Under the pieces are notes generated by a model. It saw only the letters and a program-made list of their open reading frames with translations. It did no database searches and was not told where the DNA came from. A DNA stretch of 44,564 nucleotides. It comes from Nitrospinaceae bacterium. Lineage in GTDB: Bacteria > Nitrospinota > Nitrospinia > Nitrospinales > JACRGP01. Made by a program: the position numbers and the translations under genes. How positions within the stretch are numbered: the first letter of the stretch is position 1; every line of letters begins with the position of its first letter. The DNA is taken from the NCBI GenBank assembly GCA_029261555.1, contig JAJDBB010000107.1:1-44564 (forward strand). Direction: 5' to 3'. Shown here in pieces: positions 7,730-16,996 of this stretch.

Positions 7730-9043
7730 TCAGGTGATTCCGTTTTTCCGGGTTGGAGTTTTCTTTCTTTGCCCGGAGGTGAATATAAACGATTCGAGCA
7801 GTTCCAGGACGTCGGGGCGATTCCAGGAAAGGCCTGAATCGCCTTTCACACCGGCGTTGCGAAGGGAGCGGGAGGGCGACTTTTGCAACCAGTCGGGAAC
7901 GACGTTTTTACGGTTGGCGGATCCGGCGTCTATGAGCGCAAACCGGTCTTCCAGATTCTTCTGGAATTGATTCAATTGTCCGATCAATTGGTCCGACTTC
8001 TTTTCACCGTCTTCCTCGGGAACAAATTTGGATAAATCTTCACCTAGGTTGGTGATGGGTTCTTGAACCCAATCCTGCGGCGGCTCAACCTGCGGGGGTT
8101 GGGTTGGCGGGGTTTCGGCGTCTGGGACGTCGCCTTCCTCTTCCAGACCCTCGCCCAACTGTGAAGAAATTTCCTCGATGGTTTGTTCCATCTCCTGTTT
8201 TAGTTTTGAAATCGCCTCGTCGTGTTGATCGATTTTCCGTTCCAACTCGGCGGAATTCTCCTGATCCTTGATTTCAGAAATAGGAGGAGTTGAGATTGTA
8301 GGCGGTTCTTCCGGCGATTCCGGGACGACCGGTTCAATTTGATTTCCGGCCAGAATCGCCTCGAAATCGGCTATGATTTCATCGTCCAATTGACTCGGAA
8401 TATTTTCCTCAACGGGAGCATTGGAGGAACCGGACGCATCGGGAGAGTTTTTGACGGAAGGTTGGTCGGGTTCTTTTCTGATCTCGCTTTCCTTGATGGT
8501 TTGAAGCTCTTTTTCCAGGTCGCTGAAATCATTTTTCAGTTTGTGCAGAAGCTGGTCGTCATCGTCCAGAGGAGGGGTATTGTCGCTCGCTGAGTCCTGT
8601 TCCGCAAACGCCTGGAAATTCCCATCGTCAAAGCCGGGTGGAAGAGTTTCTATTGGCGAATCATTTTGCGACTCTTCCGGGAAAAGCGGAATGGACTTTT
8701 CTTCGTCCTGCCTATTTTTGAACTCCAATCCTTCAATAAATGGATCGACTCTGGGTCTTGTGGGTTCAATTACCAGGGGATCGGCTTTTGATTTTGGATC
8801 CTGTACGTCGCGATCAAAAAAACCGCTTTCATAGATGTCATTTTCATCGTCGCGATAGTTGCGTTTCTTTTTGGCCCGGAGGCTAAAAAAATACCAGCAG
8901 GCGAATGAAACGACCAAAAGTCCTGCGATTGCAGGAACCCAAACAGCTGAACCCATACTGTCGAGTCCGGAGCTTGATCCCTTGAACCAGGATGAAATGG
9001 TTTGGGAGATTTCCGAACTGTTAATTTTGGGGAGGCTGGTCAT
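7730..9043 (-). CDS. Single-pass membrane protein with long acidic, proline-rich cytoplasmic tail
   Basis: I do not recognise this 437-residue protein. A single hydrophobic segment (about residues 34-54) is followed by the basic stop-transfer RAKKKR, so the bulk should be cytoplasmic with a short periplasmic N-terminus. The tail is strongly acidic and rich in Glu, Asp and Pro (about 65-340), with a probable short coiled coil around residues 265-305. A distinct, more basic C-terminus (about 370-437) could be a binding domain. It is the first gene of the run leading to the ParA-like ATPase, which hints at a membrane anchor or activator for that ATPase. This is inference from adjacency only. Confidence 0.75.
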   Translation of the reverse strand: MTSLPKINSSEISQTISSWFKGSSSGLDSMGSAVWVPAIAGLLVVSFACWYFFSLRAKKKRNYRDDENDIYESGFFDRDVQDPKSKADPLVIEPTRPRVDPFIEGLEFKNRQDEEKSIPLFPEESQNDSPIETLPPGFDDGNFQAFAEQDSASDNTPPLDDDDQLLHKLKNDFSDLEKELQTIKESEIRKEPDQPSVKNSPDASGSSNAPVEENIPSQLDDEIIADFEAILAGNQIEPVVPESPEEPPTISTPPISEIKDQENSAELERKIDQHDEAISKLKQEMEQTIEEISSQLGEGLEEEGDVPDAETPPTQPPQVEPPQDWVQEPITNLGEDLSKFVPEEDGEKKSDQLIGQLNQFQKNLEDRFALIDAGSANRKNVVPDWLQKSPSRSLRNAGVKGDSGLSWNRPDVLELLESFIFTSGQRKKTPTRKNGIT

Positions 9044-9211
9044 GGCTTATTTTATTGGCCCGTAGTTTTTTGAAAAGGCCGTTTGGGAAGGGTCGAATTT
9101 TATGTAATTACTGAGCGTGAAAGCATATAAAAAATTTCGCTTTCATAATAGCATAAAATGGGTAAAATCAGTAAAATTAATCACTTGGAGCGGATTCGTC
9201 TGGCGTTTGCG

Positions 9212-9220
9212 TGATATAAT
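9212..9220 (+). promoter_or_regulatory. Extended -10 promoter for the GT2/trpS/ileS run
   Basis: TGATATAAT at 9212-9220 is a perfect extended -10 element (TG, one base, TATAAT). No convincing -35 is present at the right distance. It lies 43 bases upstream of the glycosyltransferase ATG, inside the divergent gap 9044-9263. Confidence 0.5.
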
Positions 9221-9263
9221 TGGCCGTGCGCATTGCGGTAAAACTTTTTCTTCATGGCGCAAA

Positions 9264-10034
9264 ATGGGTCGGGATATTGTGGACAAAATTTCTGTTTCTA
9301 TAATCACCTGCGATGAAGAAAAGAATATCGAACGGTGTTTGAAGAGTCTCCATTGGGCGGATGAAATTATGGTGATGGACAGCGGCAGTAAGGACCGGAC
9401 TGTTGAAATTTGCCGACTCTATACCGACAAGGTTTATCATGAAAGCTGGCACGGCTATGGCAAACAAAAAAACTTGTGCGCCGACAGAGCGAGCCATCGG
9501 TGGGTTTTAAATATGGACGCCGACGAAGAAGTTTCTGAGGAGTGCGCCCTGGAAATCCAAACGGCTCTTGAAAAGGGATTGGAGCAGCCCATTTATTCTT
9601 TTCCGCGAAAAAATTTTTTTGGCGAGAGATGGGTGCGCTTTGGCGGATGGTATCCCGACCGTATCGCCCGGTTGTACGATAAAACCCGTGTGCGATTTTC
9701 GGAACCGCAGGTGCACGAAAAACTGGTCCCCGAGTTGGAGACGGGGCGATTTCAAAACCCCTTGCTGCATTGGTCCTACCTGGACATGGGAGATTACGTC
9801 GCTCGGCAGAACCGCTATTCTACCTTGTTTGCAAAAAATTCTCTTAAAAATGGTAGGATAGGCTCGTGGTCGGATTTGATCTTCCGGCCTCCGCTGGCAT
9901 TTTTGAAAACTTACTTTTTACGGCAGGGCTTTAGGGAAGGTCGTTTGGGGTTTTTCCTTGCGGCGTCCAACGCTTTTTATACCTACCTTAAGTACGCCAA
10001 AACCCGCGATCCGAACTTGCTCAATGGCGATTGA
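9264..10034 (+). CDS. Glycosyltransferase family 2, WaaE/KdtX-like
   Basis: Probable cytoplasmic-face sugar transferase of about 256 residues for lipopolysaccharide core or another surface glycan. The GT-A opening is ISVSIITCDEEKNIERCL, with MDSGSKDRT and the metal-binding region NMDADEEVS. The segment KQKNLCADRA through GGWYPDRIARLY matches the WaaE-type GT2 group. The start is placed at the ATG 9264; GTG 9279 is also plausible, and the longer open frame back to 9117 lies upstream of the promoter. It overlaps the next gene's TTG start by four bases and heads a long plus-strand operon. Confidence 0.85.
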   Translation: MGRDIVDKISVSIITCDEEKNIERCLKSLHWADEIMVMDSGSKDRTVEICRLYTDKVYHESWHGYGKQKNLCADRASHRWVLNMDADEEVSEECALEIQTALEKGLEQPIYSFPRKNFFGERWVRFGGWYPDRIARLYDKTRVRFSEPQVHEKLVPELETGRFQNPLLHWSYLDMGDYVARQNRYSTLFAKNSLKNGRIGSWSDLIFRPPLAFLKTYFLRQGFREGRLGFFLAASNAFYTYLKYAKTRDPNLLNGD

Positions 10035-10735
10035 CGCGACCGATTAATCTTTTTTCTTCTATCCATCCCCGAGGAATTTTGACCAAGACGCAGTTGTTGA
10101 TATTGATGACCCCCGTGGTTCTGTTTTCCCTGACCCTCCATGAATATTCGCATGGTCGGATGGCCTATTATCTGGGCGACGACACGGCCAAACAGCAGGG
10201 CCGCCTGACCTTCAATCCCTTGAAGCACCTGGACCTGATGGGCGTCCTGTTTTTTTATTTTGTCGGATTCGGTTGGGCCAAGCCCGTTCCCGTCAACTGG
10301 AGAAATTTTCAGCATCCGCGCCGGGACATGATGTACGTTGCCATTGCGGGTCCCTTGGCCAACGTCGGTCTGGCTTTTTTAAGCAGTTTTTTTATAAGAA
10401 TGATTTCGCCTTATGAAAATCTGATGTTATTCTACCTCCTTTGTTTTGCCGTTTTTATCAACGTGGCGCTTTTTGTGTTCAACATGTTGCCGGTGTATCC
10501 CTTGGACGGAGCCAGCGTTTTAAAAGGTTTGGTGTCCGATACCATGGCCCGGCGGCTGACTTTTTTTGACAGATACGGGGCGGTCCTTATATTGGGCGTG
10601 TTTTTGATGGATCAGTTTGCGCATACGGGAATTATCTGGCGGGTGATTGGCCTGCCTATTTTGATGGTCGTCCAAATGTTGACGCAGGAGGCGTTTCCGC
10701 TTCTGCAACGGGTTTTAATGACGAGTTTTGGCTGA
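10031..10735 (+). CDS. Site-2 protease family membrane metalloprotease (M50)
   Basis: Multi-pass membrane zinc protease of up to 234 residues. The zinc motif HEYSH lies at residues 37-41 inside the first helix. The second conserved motif, of N-x-P-x-x-P-L-D-G type, appears as NMLPVYPLDGAS. The text around it (GDDTAKQQGRLTFNPLKHLD) matches the compact group of M50 proteases without a PDZ domain. The start is uncertain: TTG at 10031 gives a four-base overlap with the glycosyltransferase, while TTG at 10079 follows GAGGAA very closely. Substrates are unknown; such proteases often release membrane-bound regulators or clear signal peptides. Confidence 0.85.
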   Translation: MTRPINLFSSIHPRGILTKTQLLILMTPVVLFSLTLHEYSHGRMAYYLGDDTAKQQGRLTFNPLKHLDLMGVLFFYFVGFGWAKPVPVNWRNFQHPRRDMMYVAIAGPLANVGLAFLSSFFIRMISPYENLMLFYLLCFAVFINVALFVFNMLPVYPLDGASVLKGLVSDTMARRLTFFDRYGAVLILGVFLMDQFAHTGIIWRVIGLPILMVVQMLTQEAFPLLQRVLMTSFG

Positions 10736-10747
10736 TGAATAATTGAT

Positions 10748-11740
10748 ATGGCAGGAAAACGAATTCTGAGCGGAATGCAGCCGACCGGTCCCTTGCACCT
10801 GGGGAACTATTTTGGCGCGCTTAAAACCTGGGTCGAGTTGCAGGACGACTATGAGTGTTTCTATTTTATCGCCGACTGGCACGCGCTTACTTCGCTTTAC
10901 AACGACCCGGCCTTGATTCGCAAATACTCGCGGGAAGTGGCGGCGGACTGGATAAGCTCCGGACTCGATCCGGAAAAATGCACGCTGTTCGTGCAATCAA
11001 AAATTCCGGAACACGCGGAGTTGTACCTGATATTGTCGATGATCGTTCCCGTTCCCTGGTTGGAACGCAACCCGACGTATAAGGAAAAGCAGGACGAAAT
11101 TAAAAACGTGGAGCTGAGTTCCCACGGTTTTTTAGGGTACCCCGTTTTGCAAACCGCCGACGTGGTCTTGTACAAGGCGAATGCGGTGCCGGTGGGGATC
11201 GACCAGGCGCCGCACCTGGAGATTTCGCGGGAAATTGTGCGCCGGTTTAATAATTTGTACGGTAAGGAAGTTTTTATCGAGCCGGAGGCTAAAATCTCGG
11301 AAATCCCCAAGCTCAACGGTCTGGACGGGCGGAAGATGAGCAAGAGTTACGATAACGCGATTTACCTTTCCGACGATGAGAATCAAATCGGGAAAAAAAT
11401 CCGCTCCATGTTCACCGACCCGCAAAGGAAGAGGCGGGACGACCCCGGCGACCCTGACGTCTGCAACCTGTATCCTTTTCACAAGATTTATTCTAGTGAG
11501 GAAACGCAAAAGGAGATCGACCGGGATTGCCGGACCGCCGCCATTGGATGTGGCGACTGTAAGGCAATCCTGGCGAAGAACATGCTTGAGCAAATGAAAC
11601 CGGCTATGGAGAAGCGCCGGGAGATCATTTCCAAACCAAAAGAGTTGGACGAAATTCTCGAGGAAGGAAGCAAAAAGGCAGGGCAGGTTGCCAGGGCCAC
11701 ACTTCGCGAGGCCAAAAAGGCCATGCGTTTTCAAAAATAG
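10748..11740 (+). CDS. trpS: Tryptophan--tRNA ligase
   Basis: Class I aminoacyl-tRNA synthetase charging tRNA-Trp, 330 residues, as usual for bacterial TrpS. The HIGH-type motif is PLHLGN (residues 15-20) and KMSKS lies at residues 196-200. ILSGMQPTG at the N-terminus and VPVGIDQAPHLE are typical of TrpRS. It starts 12 bases after the M50 gene and precedes ileS, so two tRNA ligases sit together in one operon. Confidence 0.97.
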   Translation: MAGKRILSGMQPTGPLHLGNYFGALKTWVELQDDYECFYFIADWHALTSLYNDPALIRKYSREVAADWISSGLDPEKCTLFVQSKIPEHAELYLILSMIVPVPWLERNPTYKEKQDEIKNVELSSHGFLGYPVLQTADVVLYKANAVPVGIDQAPHLEISREIVRRFNNLYGKEVFIEPEAKISEIPKLNGLDGRKMSKSYDNAIYLSDDENQIGKKIRSMFTDPQRKRRDDPGDPDVCNLYPFHKIYSSEETQKEIDRDCRTAAIGCGDCKAILAKNMLEQMKPAMEKRREIISKPKELDEILEEGSKKAGQVARATLREAKKAMRFQK

Positions 11741-11758
11741 GAATTAACTAGATTGACT

Positions 11759-14557
11759 ATGGACTACAAAGACACTTTAAATTTGCCGCAAACAAAATTC
11801 CCCATGAAGGCCAACCTGGCCCAACGGGAACCGGAGTTGTTGAAAAAGTGGAACGAAGAAAATATTTATTCGCTCCAGCGCGAACGGTTTGCGGACAAGC
11901 CCAAATATGTTTTTCATGACGGCCCTCCCTACGCCAACGGCCACATTCATATGGGTCATGCGCTCAATAAAATACTTAAGGATTTTATAGTTAAATTCAT
12001 GGGAATGAAGGGTTTTAATTCCCTCTTTGTTCCGGGGTGGGATTGCCATGGTTTGCCTATTGAGCATCAGGTGCTCAAGGAGCAAAAGAAGAAAAAGATA
12101 GACACTCCCAAGGGAGAAATTCGCAAACTGTGCCGGGAGTACGCCTCTGGGTTCGTCGATATTCAGCGGGAGGAGTTTAAACGCCTGGGCGTTTTTGCCG
12201 ACTGGGATAACCCTTACCTGACGATGAACCACTCGTATCAGGCAACGATCGTTCGAGAGTTTGGGAAGTTCGCTCAAGCCGGAATGGTTTATAAAGGACT
12301 CAAGCCGGTTCACTGGTGTACGAGTTGCGCAACCGCCTTGGCGGAGGCGGAGGTGGAATATGCGGATCACAGCTCGCCGTCGATTTACGTCAAGTTTCCC
12401 GTTAAAGAGGGGCTGAATGGGCAATTGGATGGCGCCGATCCCGAAAAAACTTTCTTTGTAATCTGGACCACTACGCCCTGGACGCTTCCCGCCAATCTGG
12501 CTGTCTGCCTGCATCCCAAATTTCAGTACGTCGCTGTGCGCGTCGATGGCGCCGATTTGATCGTGGCGGAGGAGCTTCTGCCCGCGTTAGTTAAAGAATG
12601 GGCGCTTGAGGATTATAAAGTTCTGGGGAAATGCGCGGGCAAGGATTTGGAAGGCGTTGTCGCCCGGCATCCTTTTATCGAACAGGATTCCATAGTCATC
12701 GTGGGCGATCACGTCACATTGGAGGCAGGGACGGGGTGTGTGCACACCGCGCCGGGGCACGGGCAGGACGACTATGTGGTGGGGCGAAAGTACGGACTGG
12801 AACCTTATAATCCGGTAGACGACAAGGGGATTTTTAAGCCGGAGGTTGAATTTTTCGCCGGGCAGTTCGTGACCAAGGCGAATCCAGAGATCATCGAGAA
12901 ATTGCGCGAGTTGGGTTTGATGGTGACCGACTCCACGATCAAGCATTCTTATCCGCATTGCTGGCGGTGCCGGCAACCCATTATTTTTCGCGCCACAGCT
13001 CAGTGGTTCATTTCCATGGACAAGGGGGATTTGCGGAAAAAATCTCTCGAGTGGATAGATAAAACCCAATGGGTTCCCGCATGGGGCAAAGAGCGGATAT
13101 ACAGCATGGTGGAGAACCGGCCCGATTGGTGCGTTTCCCGACAAAGAACCTGGGGCGTTCCCATCGCCATTTTTACTTGTCAATCTTGTGATGAACCTTT
13201 GGTCTCTGGCGAGATATTCGACTGCGTGGCAAATAGGGTGGAGCAGGAAGGCGCCGATTTCTGGTTCGAAATGGAACCAGAGGAGATTCTTCCTGGGGGA
13301 ACCAAATGCTCCTGCGGCTCCGCACAATTTAAAAAAGAGATGGATATTCTCGACGTCTGGTTCGACTCCGGCGTCAGCCACGCGGCGGTGTTGGAAGACG
13401 ATCCTGATTCAGCCTGGCCCGCGGACATGTATCTTGAAGGCAGCGACCAACACCGCGGCTGGTTTCACAGTTCGCTTCTGGAATCCGTCGGAACGCGCGG
13501 ACGCGCACCCTATAACACCGTACTCACGCACGGATACGTTGTGGACGGTAAGGGCAAAAAAATGTCTAAATCCGCCGGCAACGTTATCGCGCCGCAAAAA
13601 ATTATCGATCAGTACGGCGCGGAAATTCTGCGGCTGTGGGTCGCCTCGGAAAATTACCGCGAAGACATTCGCATCTCCCAGGAAATCTTAAAGCGCCTGA
13701 CCGAAGCGTATCGAAAAATTCGCAACACGTTCCGTTACATTCTCGGCAACCTGGATGATTTCGATTGGGAGCGCGACGGAGTTCCGGTCGAGGAGATGCA
13801 GGAGATCGACCGTTTCATCCTCATGCGCCTGAAGCTTTTGAATGAAAAAATTCAAAAGGCGTTCGACAATTATGAGTTCCACGTGTTTTACCACTCATTT
13901 TATAACTTCTGCGTGGTGGACTTGAGCGCGTTTTATCTGGATATTTTGAAAGACCGGCTTTACACCTATCCGCGCGATTCCAAAGGTCGCCGGTCGGGGC
14001 AAACCGCGCTCCATACTCTGTTGACTAGCATGACTCGCCTGATGGCCCCGATTTTAAGTTTTATGGCGGAGGAAATCTGGTCCTATCTCCCAAAAGGCGA
14101 CGGAGAAGCGCCGAGCGTTTTTCTTTCTGAGTTTGCCGCTTTGGACAACCTGGCGTTGGACGACCCTTTGATGAACAAATGGGAGCGCATCATTGAGTTG
14201 AAGGGCGAGGTCAGCAAGGCTCTGGAGATCAGCCGCCGGGAAAAAGTGATCGGTCACTCCCTGGACGCGCGGGTTCGGTTGGTCCTGCCGCAGGAATTGC
14301 GGACGGTTTTGGAAAATAATCTGGACGAATTGAAATTTATATTTATCGTATCTGGAGCCGACGTCGTCGGAGAGTTGGAAGCGGGCGATAAAGTTTACGA
14401 AAGCGAGTTGATAGACGGCCTGCGGATTGGGGTGGGGACCATGCCGGGAAAAAAATGCGAACGCTGTTGGAATTATTTTGACGACGGAGCGGCTTCTTCC
14501 GATTCGTCGTCTGTGTGCCTCCGGTGCCTGAAACATCTGGACGCGGCCAAAGCCTAA
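11759..14557 (+). CDS. ileS: Isoleucine--tRNA ligase
   Basis: Class I synthetase of about 932 residues charging tRNA-Ile. The HIGH-type motif is HMGH (residues 64-67), KMSKS lies at 601-605, and the editing domain carries the TTTPWTLPANLA region. The C-terminal zinc ribbon keeps its four cysteines (CERC and CLRC). ATG 11759 is chosen; a TTG two codons upstream (11753) is better spaced from AGGAA at 11739-11743 and cannot be excluded. It is followed immediately by lspA, a very common pairing in bacteria. Confidence 0.97.
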   Translation: MDYKDTLNLPQTKFPMKANLAQREPELLKKWNEENIYSLQRERFADKPKYVFHDGPPYANGHIHMGHALNKILKDFIVKFMGMKGFNSLFVPGWDCHGLPIEHQVLKEQKKKKIDTPKGEIRKLCREYASGFVDIQREEFKRLGVFADWDNPYLTMNHSYQATIVREFGKFAQAGMVYKGLKPVHWCTSCATALAEAEVEYADHSSPSIYVKFPVKEGLNGQLDGADPEKTFFVIWTTTPWTLPANLAVCLHPKFQYVAVRVDGADLIVAEELLPALVKEWALEDYKVLGKCAGKDLEGVVARHPFIEQDSIVIVGDHVTLEAGTGCVHTAPGHGQDDYVVGRKYGLEPYNPVDDKGIFKPEVEFFAGQFVTKANPEIIEKLRELGLMVTDSTIKHSYPHCWRCRQPIIFRATAQWFISMDKGDLRKKSLEWIDKTQWVPAWGKERIYSMVENRPDWCVSRQRTWGVPIAIFTCQSCDEPLVSGEIFDCVANRVEQEGADFWFEMEPEEILPGGTKCSCGSAQFKKEMDILDVWFDSGVSHAAVLEDDPDSAWPADMYLEGSDQHRGWFHSSLLESVGTRGRAPYNTVLTHGYVVDGKGKKMSKSAGNVIAPQKIIDQYGAEILRLWVASENYREDIRISQEILKRLTEAYRKIRNTFRYILGNLDDFDWERDGVPVEEMQEIDRFILMRLKLLNEKIQKAFDNYEFHVFYHSFYNFCVVDLSAFYLDILKDRLYTYPRDSKGRRSGQTALHTLLTSMTRLMAPILSFMAEEIWSYLPKGDGEAPSVFLSEFAALDNLALDDPLMNKWERIIELKGEVSKALEISRREKVIGHSLDARVRLVLPQELRTVLENNLDELKFIFIVSGADVVGELEAGDKVYESELIDGLRIGVGTMPGKKCERCWNYFDDGAASSDSSSVCLRCLKHLDAAKA

Positions 14558-14559
14558 AC

Positions 14560-15069
14560 TTGAATCATTCCGTGCAAAACAAGTATTTACATTTGTTCCT
14601 CATTTCCAACGCGCTGATTATTATCGACCAGTTCACCAAGTTCATGGCGGCGTCGCATATACGCCTGCACGACTCCGTTCCCGTCATCGACAATTTTTTT
14701 CATATCACTCATATAAGAAACTCCGGCGTGGCATTTGGATTGTTTGCCGGTCAAGCGGAGAACAACAAAGCCGCGATTTTTATTTCCATTTCCCTGCTCG
14801 CCATCGCCGCGATCCTGGGATTTTTTCACCGCACGCCGGAGGAACATAAGCTGTCGCTGAACGGTTTAATTCTTATTTTCAGTGGCGCCATTGGCAACCT
14901 GATTGATCGTATTTTGCACCGCGAGGTGATAGATTTTCTTTATTTTTTTTACCGCGATTTTCATTTCCCGGCCTTCAATATCGCCGACTCCTGTATTACA
15001 ATAGGGGTCGGTTTGATGTTTCTAGACATGTTTTTTAATCAGCCCGATCCCGGCCCTTCAGTTTCCTGA
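14560..15069 (+). CDS. lspA: Lipoprotein signal peptidase (signal peptidase II)
   Basis: Inner-membrane aspartyl protease that cleaves prolipoprotein signal peptides after lipidation. With TTG 14560 it has 169 residues and four predicted helices. The catalytic aspartates are Asp116 in GNLIDR and Asp143 in FNIADS, and RNSGVAFG is the conserved substrate-site stretch. The frame is open back to a GTG at 14515 inside ileS, and a GTG at 14572 is another candidate. The TTG directly after the ileS stop fits the usual N-terminal length. It is next to lgt, which performs the preceding step. Confidence 0.93.
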   Translation: MNHSVQNKYLHLFLISNALIIIDQFTKFMAASHIRLHDSVPVIDNFFHITHIRNSGVAFGLFAGQAENNKAAIFISISLLAIAAILGFFHRTPEEHKLSLNGLILIFSGAIGNLIDRILHREVIDFLYFFYRDFHFPAFNIADSCITIGVGLMFLDMFFNQPDPGPSVS

Positions 15070-15106
15070 GAACAATTCGTTATCAGGACTTCCACGAAAG
15101 CGTCTC

Positions 15107-15886
15107 ATGCATCCCGTCCTCCTGGAATTTGGTTTCATAAAAATTTTCACCTACGGCGTCTTCGTCGCTTCGGGATTCTTTGTCGCCATCGTTTTGGCAG
15201 GCTGGCAGGCAAAGGCCGAAGGGCTTGACCAGGAAAAAGTCCTGGATCTCTGCTTTTATATTTTGGTCGCCGCCATCCTGGGCGCCCGCCTGCTTTATGT
15301 TTTGGTGGAATATAAATACTTTGTCGCTAACCCTCTTGAAATTTTCAAATTCTGGAAGGGAGGACTGGTTTATTACGGCGGCCTGATCCTGGGCGCATTG
15401 GTTTCCTTTGTGTATATGCGCAAACACGATATGCCTATCTGGAAAGTGGCGGACGTCGTCGCTCCTTCTCTGGCCATAGGTCAGGCCATCGGACGATGGG
15501 GTTGTTTTTTTGCCGGGTGTTGCTACGGAAAGCAAACCGACGTCTCCTGGGCGATTATGTTCTCCGACGCGAAATCTTTGGCGCCTATCAATATTCCCCT
15601 GCACCCGACACAAATCTATCTTTCCCTGAACGCCTTATTCATCCTTGGTATTCTGATTTGGTTGAGGAAACGAAAAACTTTTGACGGGCAGATTTTTTGG
15701 GCTTACGGCGCTCTGTATTCTATTGGACGTTTCATCATTGAGTTTTTCCGGGGCGACGACCGTGGATTTGCCGTCGAGGGAGTCCTTTCTACCTCGCAGT
15801 TTATAGGGGTTTTTACGTTGGCCGTTTCCCTGCTGATGATTTTTTCTCTTCGCCAGGGCAAAACCTCCCGGCCGGTAAAGCGCTGA
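15107..15886 (+). CDS. lgt: Prolipoprotein diacylglyceryl transferase
   Basis: Polytopic inner-membrane enzyme of 259 residues that moves diacylglycerol from phosphatidylglycerol to the lipobox cysteine. Family motifs visible are GGLVYYGG, IGQAIGRWGCFFAGCCYG and the HPTQIY stretch. It forms a two-step lipoprotein maturation unit with lspA, 37 bases upstream. At least one client is in this window, the SUMF1-domain lipoprotein at 34382. Confidence 0.95.
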   Translation: MHPVLLEFGFIKIFTYGVFVASGFFVAIVLAGWQAKAEGLDQEKVLDLCFYILVAAILGARLLYVLVEYKYFVANPLEIFKFWKGGLVYYGGLILGALVSFVYMRKHDMPIWKVADVVAPSLAIGQAIGRWGCFFAGCCYGKQTDVSWAIMFSDAKSLAPINIPLHPTQIYLSLNALFILGILIWLRKRKTFDGQIFWAYGALYSIGRFIIEFFRGDDRGFAVEGVLSTSQFIGVFTLAVSLLMIFSLRQGKTSRPVKR

Positions 15887-15909
15887 CCCGATTCTCTTCT
15901 TTGTGTTCT

Positions 15910-16647
15910 ATGTTTTCGTTGATTCAAATTTCTGATTTGCATATAACGCTTTCTCCCGAAGAGAGGTTTCGCGGAGTGGACACGCGGGCCAGTTTGAACC
16001 GAGTATTGCGAACTCGCGAGGTCCACGAGGCCGACGCGCTTATCGTTACCGGCGATTTGGCGGCCAAGGATCCACACCCGGAAATTTACCGACACATAAA
16101 AAGCGTTTTGGACGTTTGCAAAATCCCCTATCACATTTTGCCTGGAAATCATGATCAGTCCGACTTGACAGCGGAAGTTTTTGGGATCGAATTGAACGAC
16201 GGGAAATTAAACCGCATCGTGGAACACCCCGCCCCGATGATCTTCATGGATTCGTCGACGGAGGAAACGCATTCCGATGATCTGGAGTTTCTGAAAAACG
16301 CCTTACAATATTTTTCCGGACGGCGGCCCTTGCTATTCATTCACCATCCCTTGAGGGAATGCGACCATCCATATTTTGATACGCATTGCGTGCTGGAGGG
16401 CCGCGAGAAAATTCGGGAGGTTTTGGAGAGCGGGGGAGGGGTCCGGCATGTTTTTTCCGGGCACGCTCATAAAAGCCATTCGCAAACAGTTTCCGGTATT
16501 GCCTACCACGTCGGCCCGTCGACGGCCTGCGAGTTTTATTCAACGCCGGAGGACGTCTTTGACAGTCACCAAATGCCCGGCTTTCGAAAGATCGTCGTGG
16601 AACCCGTTTTAGGCGGGGTGGACACACGAACCATTTATCTGAGTTGA
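15910..16647 (+). CDS. Calcineurin-like metallophosphoesterase (CpdA-like)
   Basis: Two-metal phosphoesterase of 245 residues. Metal ligands are readable in order: Asp9 and His11 in SDLH, Asp49 in GDLA, Asn80 and His81 in GNHD, then IHHP and GHAHKSH. The spacing is that of the class III cyclic nucleotide phosphodiesterase (CpdA/Icc) group, but many relatives have other substrates. The window encodes a class I adenylate cyclase, so a cAMP role is possible yet unproven. ATG 15910 is preferred over the TTG three codons upstream. Confidence 0.85.
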   Translation: MFSLIQISDLHITLSPEERFRGVDTRASLNRVLRTREVHEADALIVTGDLAAKDPHPEIYRHIKSVLDVCKIPYHILPGNHDQSDLTAEVFGIELNDGKLNRIVEHPAPMIFMDSSTEETHSDDLEFLKNALQYFSGRRPLLFIHHPLRECDHPYFDTHCVLEGREKIREVLESGGGVRHVFSGHAHKSHSQTVSGIAYHVGPSTACEFYSTPEDVFDSHQMPGFRKIVVEPVLGGVDTRTIYLS

Positions 16648-16674
16648 ATAGGAATCTCCGAAGAGGAATTACAA

Positions 16675-16986
16675 ATGGATAAACCGGTAAGGAATCAGGA
16701 GGAAAGACAAAAGGAAACCGTCTTTATAAGGCGCGGCGACCGGACTGTTAAAGGAGTTGCCCTTTCTTCCCTGACCGCCAGTATAAAAAATGGCAGGCTT
16801 CGCCGGACCGATGAAATTTCCGTGGATGGGAATCGATGGGTTGAATTGGGCGAGCATCGTAAATTGGGGCCGCTGTTTGCTTCGGTGAATAAAGCGCCGT
16901 CCTCCCCGCCTGGTCCGCCGGATAATTTAAAAAAACAACTCGCCGGTATTTCCGGAATGTTGGATGAAATAAATTCCCCCAGTTAA
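16675..16986 (+). CDS. Small protein with GYF_2-like domain
   Basis: 103-residue soluble protein preceded by a good ribosome site (GAGGA, about eight bases before the ATG). Residues about 14-70 show the pattern FIRRG...VALSSLTASIKNG...DEISVDGNRWVELGEH...L...F. This resembles GYF_2/DUF4339-like modules that present a short sheet-helix fold in regulators of envelope and signalling proteins. The C-terminus is a proline-rich linker and a short helix. It ends ten bases from the convergent ABM-domain gene. Function unknown. Confidence 0.7.
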   Translation: MDKPVRNQEERQKETVFIRRGDRTVKGVALSSLTASIKNGRLRRTDEISVDGNRWVELGEHRKLGPLFASVNKAPSSPPGPPDNLKKQLAGISGMLDEINSPS

Positions 16987-16996
16987 AAAACTTCCG

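Noticed and set aside
11777-12514. 245-residue minus-strand open frame inside ileS (and similar ones at 12587-13381)
   Set aside because: The plus-strand frame is a clear IleRS; these antisense frames show no family motifs.
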